From: Chitinophagaceae bacterium UBA1946
GTDB taxonomy: Bacteria; Bacteroidota; Bacteroidia; Chitinophagales; Chitinophagaceae
Direction: 5' to 3'
Assembly (NCBI GenBank): GCA_002336815.1
Contig: DDEU01000067.1
Coordinates: 1-57,676 of the forward strand
DNA: 57,676 nucleotides
Below the pieces are notes generated by a model, which searched no databases, had not been told where the DNA came from, and worked only from the letters and a program-made list of their open reading frames with translations. Positions within the stretch are counted from its first letter, which is position 1, and every line of letters begins with the position of its first letter. The translations under genes and the position numbers were made by a program. Of the stretch, positions 1 to 10,600 are shown in pieces.

Positions 1-1299
1 GCCTTTAAAAATGCTGTTCACTATTTTGTTTTTGATATTACCATTGCCAAGGTTCATGATGCTTCTTTTAAGACTGGATAGCTTCCATATTTTCCAGGCC
101 ATATTTTCTGCAAATGCATGCTGGCCTTCCTGCACGGAAGCCTTCCTGTTATCCAGCAGCAGTTCATGCAGGTTTATTTTTACAGAACAAACCTGCGTAC
201 AGGCACCGCAAAGAGAGGAGGCATAACTTAAATGTTTGAAATCTTCCTGGCCTTTCAGGTTGGGCGTGATCACACTTCCAATGGGGCCGCTGTAGGTAGT
301 GCCGTAGGTATGCCCGCCGATATTTTTATAAACCGGGCAAACATTCAGGCAGGCGCCGCAGCGAATGCAGTACAAGCTTTCCCGTTGCACAGGGTTTTGC
401 AGGATGCTGGTGCGTCCATTATCAAGCAGGATCACATACATTTCTTCAGGACCGTCTGTTTCATTTGGTTGCCGTGGGCCGGATATGATGCTGTTATACA
501 CCGTTATTTTTTGACCGGTACCATAGGTTGACAAAAGTGGCCAGAATAACCCGAGATCTTTAAGAGAGGGAATTACTTTTTCGATACCCACTACCACGAT
601 GTGGACCTTTGGAAAGGCACAACTCAATCTTGCATTGCCCTCATTCTCCGTTACAGCAACGGAACCCGTATCGCTGATGATAAAGTTGGCACCGGTAACA
701 CCCACTTCCGCAGCCGTATATTTCTTTCTGAGAATGTCCCTGGCAACAAGCGTGAGTTGTTGTGGTGAGAGGTTAGGGGCCGTTCCCAATTTAGCTGAAA
801 ATAATTTGGCCACATCTTCCTTGCTCTTGTGCATGGCAGGTGTTACAATGTGATAAGGCGGTTCACCATCCAGTTGCTGTATGTATTCGCCAAGGTCAGT
901 TTCAATACTTTCTATGCCGTTCTTCTCCAGTTCCGCATTCAGGTGGATCTCTTCAGTTACCATGCTTTTGCTCTTCACCAGCGTCTTACAGTGAACGGTT
1001 TTGCATACCTGCAAAATTTCATCAATCGCCTGCGCTGCATTTTCTGCCCATATCACTTTGCCACCACGTTTGGTAAAGTTCATTTCAAAATCCAGCAGTT
1101 GCTGGTCAAGCGTTTCAATCGCACGCCACTTTATATTTTTTGCTCTTTCTCTTGCAAGTTCCAAACTAGCAAACTGTTCTTTCCCCTCCGGTACTTTCGA
1201 ATTGTACTGGTTGATATTAAAATTGATCTTCCGGCGATGGTCAAGATCGGCAGCTTTAATGGTGCTTTTGGCAATGAATGCCTGTGATGTTTCTGACAT
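1..1299 (-). CDS. lutB: Lactate utilisation iron-sulfur protein LutB (partial, C-terminus beyond window)
   Basis: This open frame runs off the left edge; 433 codons are visible and perhaps 30 residues are missing against the usual ~460-470. LutB is a subunit of the cytoplasmic LutABC L-lactate oxidation complex. Seen: an N-terminal region typical of LutB (MSETSQAFIAKSTIKAADL), the DUF162-type core with TEEIHLN and YHIVTPAMHKSKEDVAKLF, then two ferredoxin-type clusters, CIRCGACLNVCP near residue 312 and CGACTQVC near residue 363. These bind 4Fe-4S centres in the family. The ATG at 1299 is the first start and matches the family N-terminus. It lies downstream of the serine hydrolase on the same strand with a 155-bp gap. 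lutA is not upstream; lutC may lie left of the window. Confidence 0.9.
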   Translation of the reverse strand, partial: MSETSQAFIAKSTIKAADLDHRRKINFNINQYNSKVPEGKEQFASLELARERAKNIKWRAIETLDQQLLDFEMNFTKRGGKVIWAENAAQAIDEILQVCKTVHCKTLVKSKSMVTEEIHLNAELEKNGIESIETDLGEYIQQLDGEPPYHIVTPAMHKSKEDVAKLFSAKLGTAPNLSPQQLTLVARDILRKKYTAAEVGVTGANFIISDTGSVAVTENEGNARLSCAFPKVHIVVVGIEKVIPSLKDLGLFWPLLSTYGTGQKITVYNSIISGPRQPNETDGPEEMYVILLDNGRTSILQNPVQRESLYCIRCGACLNVCPVYKNIGGHTYGTTYSGPIGSVITPNLKGQEDFKHLSYASSLCGACTQVCSVKINLHELLLDNRKASVQEGQHAFAENMAWKIWKLSSLKRSIMNLGNGNIKNKIVNSIFKG

Positions 1300-1454
1300 G
1301 TGATTATTTTGATACCAACTGTTGTGCAAAAAGCGGCTGCATTGGCGACGCTCCGTTCAACAGCAGTAATTACTATCAGCTGTTCAACACAAAAATACTA
1401 CTTGAAACGGGCACAGCATGTAAATACTTATTTCAAAACTGCCGGCTTTATCGG

Positions 1455-2585
1455 TCATTCAATTATCGCCAATACCGATATTTTTTTTGAGAACGCCTGG
1501 TATACTGCTTCGAGAATATTTGTCCGCACATTCATCTTCAGCAGTTTGTTATTTGTACCATCAGGCGTTAGCCTGTTGCTCAAAAAGATATATACGAGGT
1601 TGCTGGCAGGATCAGCCCATACGAAAGTGCCTGTAAAACCAGTATGACCAAAGCTTGCAGGAGAAGCTGATCTTGCCGGGTAGGGTTCCGCTCTTCTATA
1701 GTTGTCCTTTTCCGGTTTGTCAAAACCTAAGCCGCGGCGGCTGCCATTGCTGTGGTAGGCGGTAAATAACTGGATGGTTTCTTTTTGTAAATATCTTTTA
1801 CCGTTGAATGTTCCTCCATTCAGCAACAGTTGCATGATAACGGCCATATCGTATGCATCACTGAACAAACCGGCATGGCCCGCCACACCACCAAACATGG
1901 CTGCGCCGGGATCATGCACATCGCCCCGTATCAGTTGTTTTCTAAAAACAGGTTCCTGCTCAGATGGGGCAATACGGCCCAGGGGCAGGCGCTGTCTTGG
2001 TTTAAAGCAGGCAGTGGTTAAACCCAGCGGCCGGTAAAAATATTTGTTTACATATTGATCCAGCGTTGTTCCGGTAATAGATTCCACCAGCTTCGCCAAA
2101 AAAATAAAATCATTGTCGCTGTAAACATATTTGCCGGTAATTCCCAACGGACTTTGCAGGATCCTTTGATACATCGTATCATTCCAATCCTTTCTTAAAA
2201 ATAAATTTTCTGCCACATGGATATTGAAAGAATCTTTTTTTACGGAAGCATACAAGCTGGGGTATGGGATACCGGTAGTGTCAATCGTTTCTTTATAAAA
2301 AGGGATAAAAGGAACAAGTCCTGCCTGGTGCAGCAGTATGTCCTCTATGTTCAATCCTGCCTTGTCACTTCCCTTTACGGATGGCAGGTAGTCGCCCAGC
2401 TTTTTCAGCAGGCTTATCTTTCCCTGCTCATAAAGTTTCATGATGGCAAGCGTAGTAGCGCAGATCTTGGTGACAGATGCCATGTCGTATACAGCTTCTG
2501 TATTAACGACTTCAGCAGAGTCATAGTTAAACTTACCAAACGCTTTGTGATAAGCAATGTTGCCATTTTTTGCTACCAGTATCAC
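1455..2585 (-). CDS. Serine hydrolase / class C beta-lactamase-like domain, probable C-terminal half of a split GH3 fusion
   Basis: This is a penicillin-binding-protein-like serine hydrolase. It has the catalytic SxxK motif (SVTK, residues 37-40), a Tyr motif YSD at 155-157 and HTG near residue 310, which replaces the KTG triad. The only start in frame is a GTG sitting inside the conserved strand ATPGCVILVAKNG, so a stand-alone start here is unlikely. The same frame stays open upstream to about 2696 and encodes FYAVDSIAENAIAQK, the normal lead-in to this domain. In many Bacteroidota this domain is fused behind a GH3 glycosidase, giving proteins near 1,000 residues. Here the GH3 gene lies just upstream in another frame (see 2664-2672). 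The role is probably peptidoglycan or beta-lactam-like peptide hydrolysis in the periplasm (inference). Confidence 0.8.
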   Translation of the reverse strand: MILVAKNGNIAYHKAFGKFNYDSAEVVNTEAVYDMASVTKICATTLAIMKLYEQGKISLLKKLGDYLPSVKGSDKAGLNIEDILLHQAGLVPFIPFYKETIDTTGIPYPSLYASVKKDSFNIHVAENLFLRKDWNDTMYQRILQSPLGITGKYVYSDNDFIFLAKLVESITGTTLDQYVNKYFYRPLGLTTACFKPRQRLPLGRIAPSEQEPVFRKQLIRGDVHDPGAAMFGGVAGHAGLFSDAYDMAVIMQLLLNGGTFNGKRYLQKETIQLFTAYHSNGSRRGLGFDKPEKDNYRRAEPYPARSASPASFGHTGFTGTFVWADPASNLVYIFLSNRLTPDGTNNKLLKMNVRTNILEAVYQAFSKKISVLAIIE

Positions 2586-2623
2586 ACAGCCCGGCGTTGC
2601 TTTCTGTGCGATGGCATTTTCTG

Positions 2624-4378
2624 CTATTGAGTCAACTGCATAGAAGGGATTATTTTGCCGGGCAAAAAAAAACCAGTGCTGATGCCGCTGCCATACTTAT
2701 ACTGTTCGCAGATGGTAACCGGCAATAAACCTTTAGCCGCAAACTTATCTTGTAAAAGGTCTGCGGCAGCCTGCTGGATGATGGCGTCATCTTCATAACA
2801 GGCAATGATATTTTTTGCACTGCAGAAATTTTTAATGGCGTACGGATTACCAAAGACAAAACTGGTGCTGCTGGTTTGAGCTTGTAATTGTTTTACCAGT
2901 TCGATGGCTGCACTGCTGATGCCGAAATTATTGGCCGGGGTACGGCTATAGGCATGTACACCGATGATCACTTTTTTAAACCGGGTCTTAATTCGGTTGA
3001 CCAGGGCTGCTACCCCATCCCTGTTTTGCTGGTAGTCAAAATAAAAAGCGGTAGCATTATAGTCTGCTTTTATTCTTTTCGCAAAATCATTTTCCTGCGC
3101 AATACCAATACCTACAAATGCAATGTCGCTGTCGCCAGAATTTGTTAAAGGGAAAAAAGAACTGTCTTTCTTATTCAATATTGTCAGCGCATTCTCCGCA
3201 ACCAGCCGCTTCGTTGCTGCGATACCCTGGTTTAATTCTGCCGTGATATTTTCCTGCTTTACCGGCGTAGCTTTTTCGCCGATGTATTGGTATTTGGCCA
3301 TCAGCACTCTTTTGCAATGATAATTGATGTCGTCTTCGCTCAGTTTTCCACCTGCAATGGCTGCTTTTATTCTTTGAATGCTTTGTTCTACATCTCCCGG
3401 GAGGCAAAGCATGTCATTGCCCGCTATCAGCGATTGTACAGATGCCTCTCCATCGGGAAAGAATTTTTTTACACCCTGCATTTCCAGTGCATCCGTGAAC
3501 GTTAGTCCATTGTACCCTAGTTCCGTTCTCATTAAACCGGTAACATTTTTTTTAGAAATGGAAGTGGCCCGGTTCTTACTGCTGTCGATAGACGGGATGT
3601 ACAAATGCGCTACCATCACACTGCCGATGCCTGCTTTGAATATCGCACGGAATGGATACAATTCCAGCGAATCCAGTTGTGCGATGGATTTGTTGATCAC
3701 GGGAAGATCGAGATGGGAATCCACTGCTACATCGCCATGACCGGGAAAATGCTTGGCGCAGGCCATTACCCCATTGTCCTGCATGCCCCGCATGTACTCG
3801 ATGCCGTAAGCAGCCACTTTGTATTTGTCTTCGCCAAAACTGCGGTCGTTGATCACCGGGTTATTGGGATTGTTGTTTACATCCACCACCGGTGCATAGT
3901 TCACATGAATGCCGAGTCGTTTGCATTGCTGGGCTACTAATTTTCCATACTTGTAAATGATCGATTTATCCTGCACAGCTCCCAGCATCATCTGCTTGGG
4001 TAATAATTGTACGCTGTCAAATAATCGCATACCCAATCCCCATTCAGCATCAATACAAACCATCATGGGTGTTTGCGCCTTGCTTTGCAGGTCGTTCAGG
4101 ATGCCCGCCAGTTTTACCGGGTTTCCCTGGAAAAGACATACAGCGCCCACATTGTATTTTTTTACCTGCGCTGCTACCAGTGAATCATAATATACCGGCG
4201 TTTTAGTTTTAAAATCATAAGCAGATAGACGCACCACCATCAATTGTGCAATGCGTTGTTCCGGTGTAAGGCTGTTCAAAACACTGTCTGCCCAATATTC
4301 AGCCCGGGATATATTGTTTTGACCAATGCTGTTTGAAACAGTACCGATCATGAGTGCAAAAAGGAAAATAATTCTCAT
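2624..4378 (-). CDS. Glycoside hydrolase family 3 (NagZ-like beta-N-acetylglucosaminidase), probable N-terminal half of a split fusion
   Basis: The protein is exported: it starts with a signal peptide (residues 1-19, cut after SNSIGQ or nearby). The GH3 barrel carries KHFPGHGD (209-216), the family loop with the catalytic His, and TFTDALEM (293-300), whose Asp296 matches the NagZ nucleophile. A GH3 C-terminal-type domain follows to about residue 570. The last 14 residues (after TGFF) look out of frame: the reading frame breaks at a T9 run and stops at 2624, whereas a one-base shift joins it to the serine hydrolase. The fused product would be about 974 residues, the usual size for this Bacteroidota family. 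Family members are thought to act on cell-wall glycans; the substrate is not shown by the sequence. Confidence 0.88.
   Translation of the reverse strand: MRIIFLFALMIGTVSNSIGQNNISRAEYWADSVLNSLTPEQRIAQLMVVRLSAYDFKTKTPVYYDSLVAAQVKKYNVGAVCLFQGNPVKLAGILNDLQSKAQTPMMVCIDAEWGLGMRLFDSVQLLPKQMMLGAVQDKSIIYKYGKLVAQQCKRLGIHVNYAPVVDVNNNPNNPVINDRSFGEDKYKVAAYGIEYMRGMQDNGVMACAKHFPGHGDVAVDSHLDLPVINKSIAQLDSLELYPFRAIFKAGIGSVMVAHLYIPSIDSSKNRATSISKKNVTGLMRTELGYNGLTFTDALEMQGVKKFFPDGEASVQSLIAGNDMLCLPGDVEQSIQRIKAAIAGGKLSEDDINYHCKRVLMAKYQYIGEKATPVKQENITAELNQGIAATKRLVAENALTILNKKDSSFFPLTNSGDSDIAFVGIGIAQENDFAKRIKADYNATAFYFDYQQNRDGVAALVNRIKTRFKKVIIGVHAYSRTPANNFGISSAAIELVKQLQAQTSSTSFVFGNPYAIKNFCSAKNIIACYEDDAIIQQAAADLLQDKFAAKGLLPVTICEQYKYGSGISTGFFLPGKIIPSMQLTQ
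2664..2672 (-). other. T9 homopolymer frameshift site joining the GH3 and serine-hydrolase frames
   Basis: On the minus strand the GH3 frame reads GGT TTT TTT TTG. The serine-hydrolase frame reads TTT TTT TTT GCC CGG across the same nine T residues and stays open into the conserved hydrolase N-terminus. A minus-one shift, or one extra T, converts two ORFs into one of about 974 residues. T TTT TTT in the zero frame is also a classical slippery heptamer. The site may be an assembly error, a real inactivating indel, or a slippage site; the sequence alone cannot separate these. Confidence 0.75.
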
Positions 4379-4552
4379 TATTGAATGGTTGATTCTACAA
4401 ATTAAGGCTATTTGGATTTAAAACATTTCGTACCAGTTGAGGCCGGTATATTTTAACGATTTAAAGGAGCTGGATGGAAAAACTAACAATGAAATGAGGT
4501 TATACCAAAACCATTGAAGTGATTTGGGCTGTTCGGTCTGTAACAAATAGGA

Positions 4553-4605
4553 AGCAACCAGGTCTGTAAACATTTTTCAAATCAAATGCGACAGATCTGG
4601 TTGCT
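4553..4605. repeat. Long inverted repeat downstream of the giant T9SS protein gene
   Basis: The arms AGCAACCAGGTCTGT (4553-4567) and ACAGATCTGGTTGCT (4591-4605) pair over 15 positions, with one G-T wobble, around a 23-nt loop. It lies 30 bp past the stop of the 7.2-kb minus-strand gene. No clean U-run follows on the minus strand, so it may be an mRNA 3' stabiliser or a protein site rather than a simple terminator. The rest of 4379-4634 holds no gene that I can support. Confidence 0.6.
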
Positions 4606-4634
4606 GTTGATATCGGCTCGTTGCAGAAGTGTTT

Positions 4635-7600
4635 TTATTGTATGATCAGTTGGAACAGATCCCGGTACGATCCGGTGTTCACTACCTCCATTTGATAGGC
4701 GCCTTTGGACAGGGTTTTGTCAAAAGAGATGGTTTCCGCGGCGTTACCACCGGCATGCTGTACCTGTTTAGAAAACAGCAGTTGGCCTGCTGCGTTGTAA
4801 AGATGCAGATTGTATGAACCAGCCGGCATGTTACTGAAACTGATAGTCACCAGGTGATCAGTTACCGGGTTTGGATAAAAACTGATGGCAGGTTTTTGTT
4901 CCCTGAGCGTTACTTTAACAATGCGGCTGTAGTTGAAATGCCCATTGTTATCCTTACTTTTTATCCTGTAAAAATTGTCTCCCAATATAGCATGTTCATC
5001 CAGCCAGTTGTAGGTAGTATTGCCGCCTCTTGCATTGCAGGTGCCTTCAACACTAAAGTGAATACCATCTGGAGATCTTTCGATAATATAACTGTTTATA
5101 TTCAATTCATTTTGAACTGTCCATTCTACCATGATATCCTGCTTGATGGCGAAAGCTTTCACATTCGTAAAGGTAACCGGCACCACGGCAGATGGTTCTA
5201 CTACTATCCTGAATCTGCCGGCTGCAGCGCTGGCATTGTCTGTGCTAACAGTAAAGGATACCCTGGTAGTATCGTTGGCGTCAAGTACTGTTTTTTGATG
5301 GAGGTAGGTATCTTCTAAAAATGCCATACTGCCTTCCGGAAGAGAAAGATCAGTTGCTGCAATTTCCAGTTCGTAATCTTTTCTTTTCATGTTCCACATC
5401 GAATAGAAAATGGTATCATTCAACTGCAACAGGTTCCTCCGTTCTATAGAGATCTTATTTCCTTCTCTCAACACAGCAAAATTCTCCTGGAAGTTATTCA
5501 CCTTCACTGCGTCTTCATTTTCAAAAGCGGTATTGGAACGTTCGCTAAATGTAATAAGATTTCCATCTGCAATGCCTTTGGTGCCATCTGCATCAATTTC
5601 ATATAAGCTTGCTCTTACTGATGCAACATTACCTGCCGGCCTGAATACATAGGGTTGTGTAAAGACCACGGTGTCCTTGTCTTTTTCTGCCATCGTAATA
5701 GTGCCCCCGGGTGAAAGATTCACCATAAACGCAGCGCTGGATGGAATTACACCGGTATTGGTAATATTGGATGAGCCGGTACCAGTTACAATACTCTTAT
5801 CATAAGTACCGGATAAATTATAACTGAATGTTACAAATGCGCCAACGCCACTGCTGCCTCCCAGGTTGGGATCCCACAGGTAATACGCATTGCCGCCTAC
5901 ACCACCGATCACACCGGTTTTATTGATCGTTTTAAAATTCACCGGGCTTGGGTAGGGATTACCTACTACGGTAAATCCGCCACCTGCATTCGCAACCGTT
6001 GGCTGCGTGCCGTACCTGATAGAGCCTGTTGGTCTTAACGTGGTTATATCGGCCACTGTGCCTGTATTTGATAAAGGCAGGTTGATGGCTCTCGAACCTC
6101 TTACAAAAAGCATCCATCCCTCCCTGTTAGTTACCATTTCGCCGGTAGTGGCTGGCAGGTAATTCCATGCAGTGCCGCTATACCCGTAAATGGAAGGATT
6201 GTTTGGACCCTGGTCAAATCCCTGTGCGGTTGTTCGGGAAGCTCCGCCGGTTATATGTGTGCCGTAGCCAGGTTTGGGATCATTAAACCAGGAGCCACCG
6301 GCTCCTTCCTGCCAAGCCTGGTTAATGGTTTGTGCGCCCGTTGTAACCGGTGCAGTCATTAAACGCCACGCCCTTCTTGCGGGGATATATCGCTGTACTA
6401 CAAATTTGCCCAGGAATGTATTGCCGCTGTTTACCCCATTGTTGGTAATATCTGCGACCCTTGCGGTACCGGCTGCATTGGAAACAAGGATCACATTATC
6501 TCCAGAATTGAACAATTTACCATTCACATTTCCAAATGACAATGCACCCGTTATTTTCATGGAATCATTCACCGTATTGGAAACATTTACACCGTTGCTG
6601 GCCACCAGGTTTTGAATGCTCCTGTTGGTGAAACTACTGCCCGAAATGGTTTGTGTTGTACTACCAGCCAGCTCTATTGTTCCTGCTGTTGCGTTAATGG
6701 TATTGTTGGCTGTGATGGTTCCTGCGATCTGCATGGTCGCATTTGTAATGGTGAGTGATGCACCGGCATTCACTGCTAAATTATTTACTGACCCTGTACC
6801 TGCATTCAATATCGGCATATTAGGGGCGCCCAGCGAAATAGAAGCATCCGTAGCAATGGTGGGCACAGCGCCGCACCAGTTGGCAATATTAGACCAGTTG
6901 CTGTTGGAAGCACCGATCCATTGCCCGGGCGCACCGATCACATAACCGGTAGCCGTGCGGCAGGTTGGGTTATTGGAACAGGCGGCGTAAAAAGTATAGG
7001 AACCGGTAGCAGTATTGCTGGCAATACCTGAACCCGGCACGCCTACAGGGTTAAATGGCGATGCAGATGAAATGGAACTTCCACCGGAAGCAACAGTATA
7101 CCACTGCAACGTTCCACCGGTAACCGTTGTGATGGCTCCACCCACCGGGCCCGTGATATTCCAGGTGAAATTATCGGTAACCGTTCCGCTGTTGGGAGAA
7201 TAGGTAGTGGTAATCAACGTGTAAGTGATGCCGGCTGTAAGCGTGGCAGACATTAACGGTTCAAATAAAGTTGGGCCGGAATCGTCATCACCAACGATCC
7301 AGGTGCCCCCTCCCGGGCAAACGCCCGGAATGAACGGTCCTGTAACAATATAGCCCATACCGTCATAAGCCGTAGTGTTGGGCATAACGAAAGTGTAGGT
7401 ACCGGTTACGGTTACCTGGAAATTTTGTGTCACATAATTCCTGATAACAGCAGGATCAAAATTACAGGTAGGGGAGTTGGCAATATATATGATCGGCCTT
7501 GGAGCCGTAGCATCCGTAGTGGCATTCCAGGAGCCTGTTACGGTAAGCGTAGGATTGCCATAAGAAGCACAGGCCGTAGATGCAGAGATGGTCGCATTGT

Positions 7601-10600
7601 TGCCGCTGCAAACGGCAGCACCAACAGTTAAAGGCGGAGCGGCATTTACAGTGATGAGCGCAGTGGCCTTGTTTACACAATTGGCAGCAGAAGTGGCCGT
7701 AAGCGTATAGTTGGTTGTAGCTGTTGGATTTAATGCTACAGTGGAACCTGCAGGTGTTCCGCTTGCTGTAACACCGGTTGCCGGCGACCAGCTATAGGTT
7801 GCAAAATTTGATACCGGCGTTGTTACATTTATCGTAGTGCTGCTGCCGCTGCAAATAGTGGCTGCATTGGTACTAAGCGTTAAAGCCGGCGGCGGGGTAA
7901 CGGTGGCGGCTACCAGCGTACGGGGTCCTTCACACAAATTGGAAACCACCAGGCTGAACAGGTACAAACTGCTGGTGCTTGTATTGTTGTACCAGTAACC
8001 TGATGTAACAGAGAAGGCGCCTCCCAATCCTGTATAAGGAAAGGTGGGACTGGAAATGTATCCCAGGTCATAAATAGTGCCCGTAATAGCAGTGATCAGT
8101 AACCGGTATGTACCGGGTGTAGTTACTGCAATATTAAGTGGTATGGTAACAGGCACTGAACCGCCACCTGTGAATTCAGGGGTTACAACGGTTGATACTG
8201 CCACACCCGCGGTCGTTTGCAGTTGAATCGTAAATGTGCCTTTCCCGGTAAAGGGTATTTTAGCAGAGAGTATCACAATATTCGGACTGGTGGTGTTGAT
8301 AACGATACCGTGCGACCCTACAAAATCATCATTTGTATTGGAGCCGGAATAGGCTGGCCCGATGGTAGCCGACGTACTGCCGTCATTGGCACCTACATAA
8401 TAATTGGTAGTACTGCTGATCTCAGGCGTTACAAAACTTCCACCGGTTCCGATACTGGTTCCACCGGTAGCGGCAGTATACCAACTGATGGAAGATCCTG
8501 CAGTGGCTGTTGCCTGCAATGTTACCGTTCCGATGCCACAACGGGTGGCAGGTGTGGTAGTGCTGATGGCATATGACCCTACTGAGAAAGAAACAATATT
8601 GGAATAACTGTATCCTGCAGACGTGCAGAATACCCTCAGCCGGTAATATGTTTTTGAGCTGACTGTTCCGGTATTGGCAGATGCCGGGTTGGTGCCGGAA
8701 GGAAGATCAACAATATTGCTTCCAAAATTATCATTTGAATACTGCCATTGATAGGCAAGGCCTGCCCCGGATACAGAATAATCCGTTGCACTCAGTGTTG
8801 TAGAGCCTGAAGCAGCGCATACAGACGATGCAGCAATGGAAGCTGTACCTGCATAATTGCAGGGAGGTGTTGCCTTTACCACAATATCATCCATGTACGA
8901 ATCATACCCGGCGTTGGCCGTGAATAAAAATCCAACATATAAAACTGGCTGATTGCCTGCACCTGCCGGTAAAGTGAGTGTTTGCTTTTGCCAGCCGTCT
9001 GTTGCACCATACCTCCTGATCAGGCTTCCCACATTCGTCCAGGTACTGCCATTGGTTGACCACATCACCTGCACGCCCTCTGTGGTATAAGAGGTGCTGC
9101 TTCCCAATGAAGAAAAATACCATTGAAATTGAACATCTACACTGCTGGTGCCGGTTGTTACGATGGGTGGACTGTAAAAGCGGGTCACATTGCCACTGCC
9201 GCTGTAAGAAGGAAACAGCAAACGGTTGGAGCCAGCGGATGCTGCAGGGTTAGGACTGGTACCCGGTGCGGAAACTGCAGAGCCATAACTGAATGCTTTG
9301 GTGCCGGAAACAAATTGCTGCGTCCAGCAGGCAGGGATCGTTGTACCTGATTCAAAGCCTTGTGTAACAGGTAATGTTAATGAAGTACATGGTGTTGTAA
9401 AAGCGTTGCTGGTAGTTCGGGTGGTGCCGCAGGCAGCATTAGGGCCTTCCAGCCTGATATCATAGGTAGTACCACCAGCAAGTCCGTTCAATGTATATGG
9501 ACTGGCGGCGGGAGCAGGTGATGCAATGATCCATGCATTGGCACCTGCTACACTGTATTGAAGTATGTAATTGGCAGCGCCGCTTACTGCAGAAAAATTA
9601 ATAGTAGCAGAAGTGGTGCTGACAGCCGTGCCTGTTAGTGTTGCCGGGGCTGCGGTACAGGTAAGCGTATTGGCAGTAAGTGGTGATGTATTCAGTATAT
9701 ACGGGGCTCCGGCACAGGAGCCGTTAAAGGAAAAAACATAATAGTAATACTGCGTACCAGGCGTTAGACTGCTTTCTGTAAAACTGGTGGCGGTACCATT
9801 GGATGCCACGGTGTAGTTATTGCCGGATATAAGGTAAGTTGATCCAATCGTATAGGGGGTCCCGTTGGTTAAGGCGGGCGCCACATTGCTGGTACTCCTC
9901 ATTACAATATAACCTGATGGTGCCGGGCTGGCAGCGGTAAAGGAACCACTTAAGGATGTTGATGTTACTGCTGTAAGACTTAAGGCCGCTGGTTGATCGG
10001 TAGGAGTAGTGCAGGGAACTGCAGCCTGTACAATAAATTTATCCAGGTAACAATTGTATCCAAAGGCCGAATGAAACCTTAGTGCCACATACAGTGTTGC
10101 CTGATTCCCGGCACCAGCAGGTAAATAAGCAATCTTGGTACTCCATGCCCCTGAAGTAGAAACAGTTGATACAAATCTTGGAAAAGAGGTGCTGGTATTC
10201 CACGTAGTGCCATTCAGCGACCATTCAACTGTGACCCCTTCGGTTGTATTGGTATAAGTAGTATTACCTGATTCAAACCAATCAAATCGCACTTCAACAT
10301 TGGCTGTGCCGCTGGTGCTTAATGGCGGAGAGATCAGCCTTTCTTCAGAACCACCGCTTCCATTGGTACTGCTGAAAGAATTGTACATCACAAAATCAGC
10401 GCCTTCAGATGGAGCGGCCGTTTGATTTGAGGCAGAAGGAACAAAACTGATTTTAGTGCCTGTTTGTACTGCCACGATGGACGTACTCCAGCAAGATGGC
10501 ATGGTGACAGCATTGAATCCCTGCGTATATGGTATACCGGTAGTTACGCATGAAGTTGTAAAACTTCCACTTCCCACCCATGCGCTTTTTCCGGCGCCGC

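Noticed and set aside
829..1287. 152-residue plus-strand open frame at the left end
   Set aside because: Antisense to lutB, whose iron-sulfur motifs are unmistakable on the minus strand.
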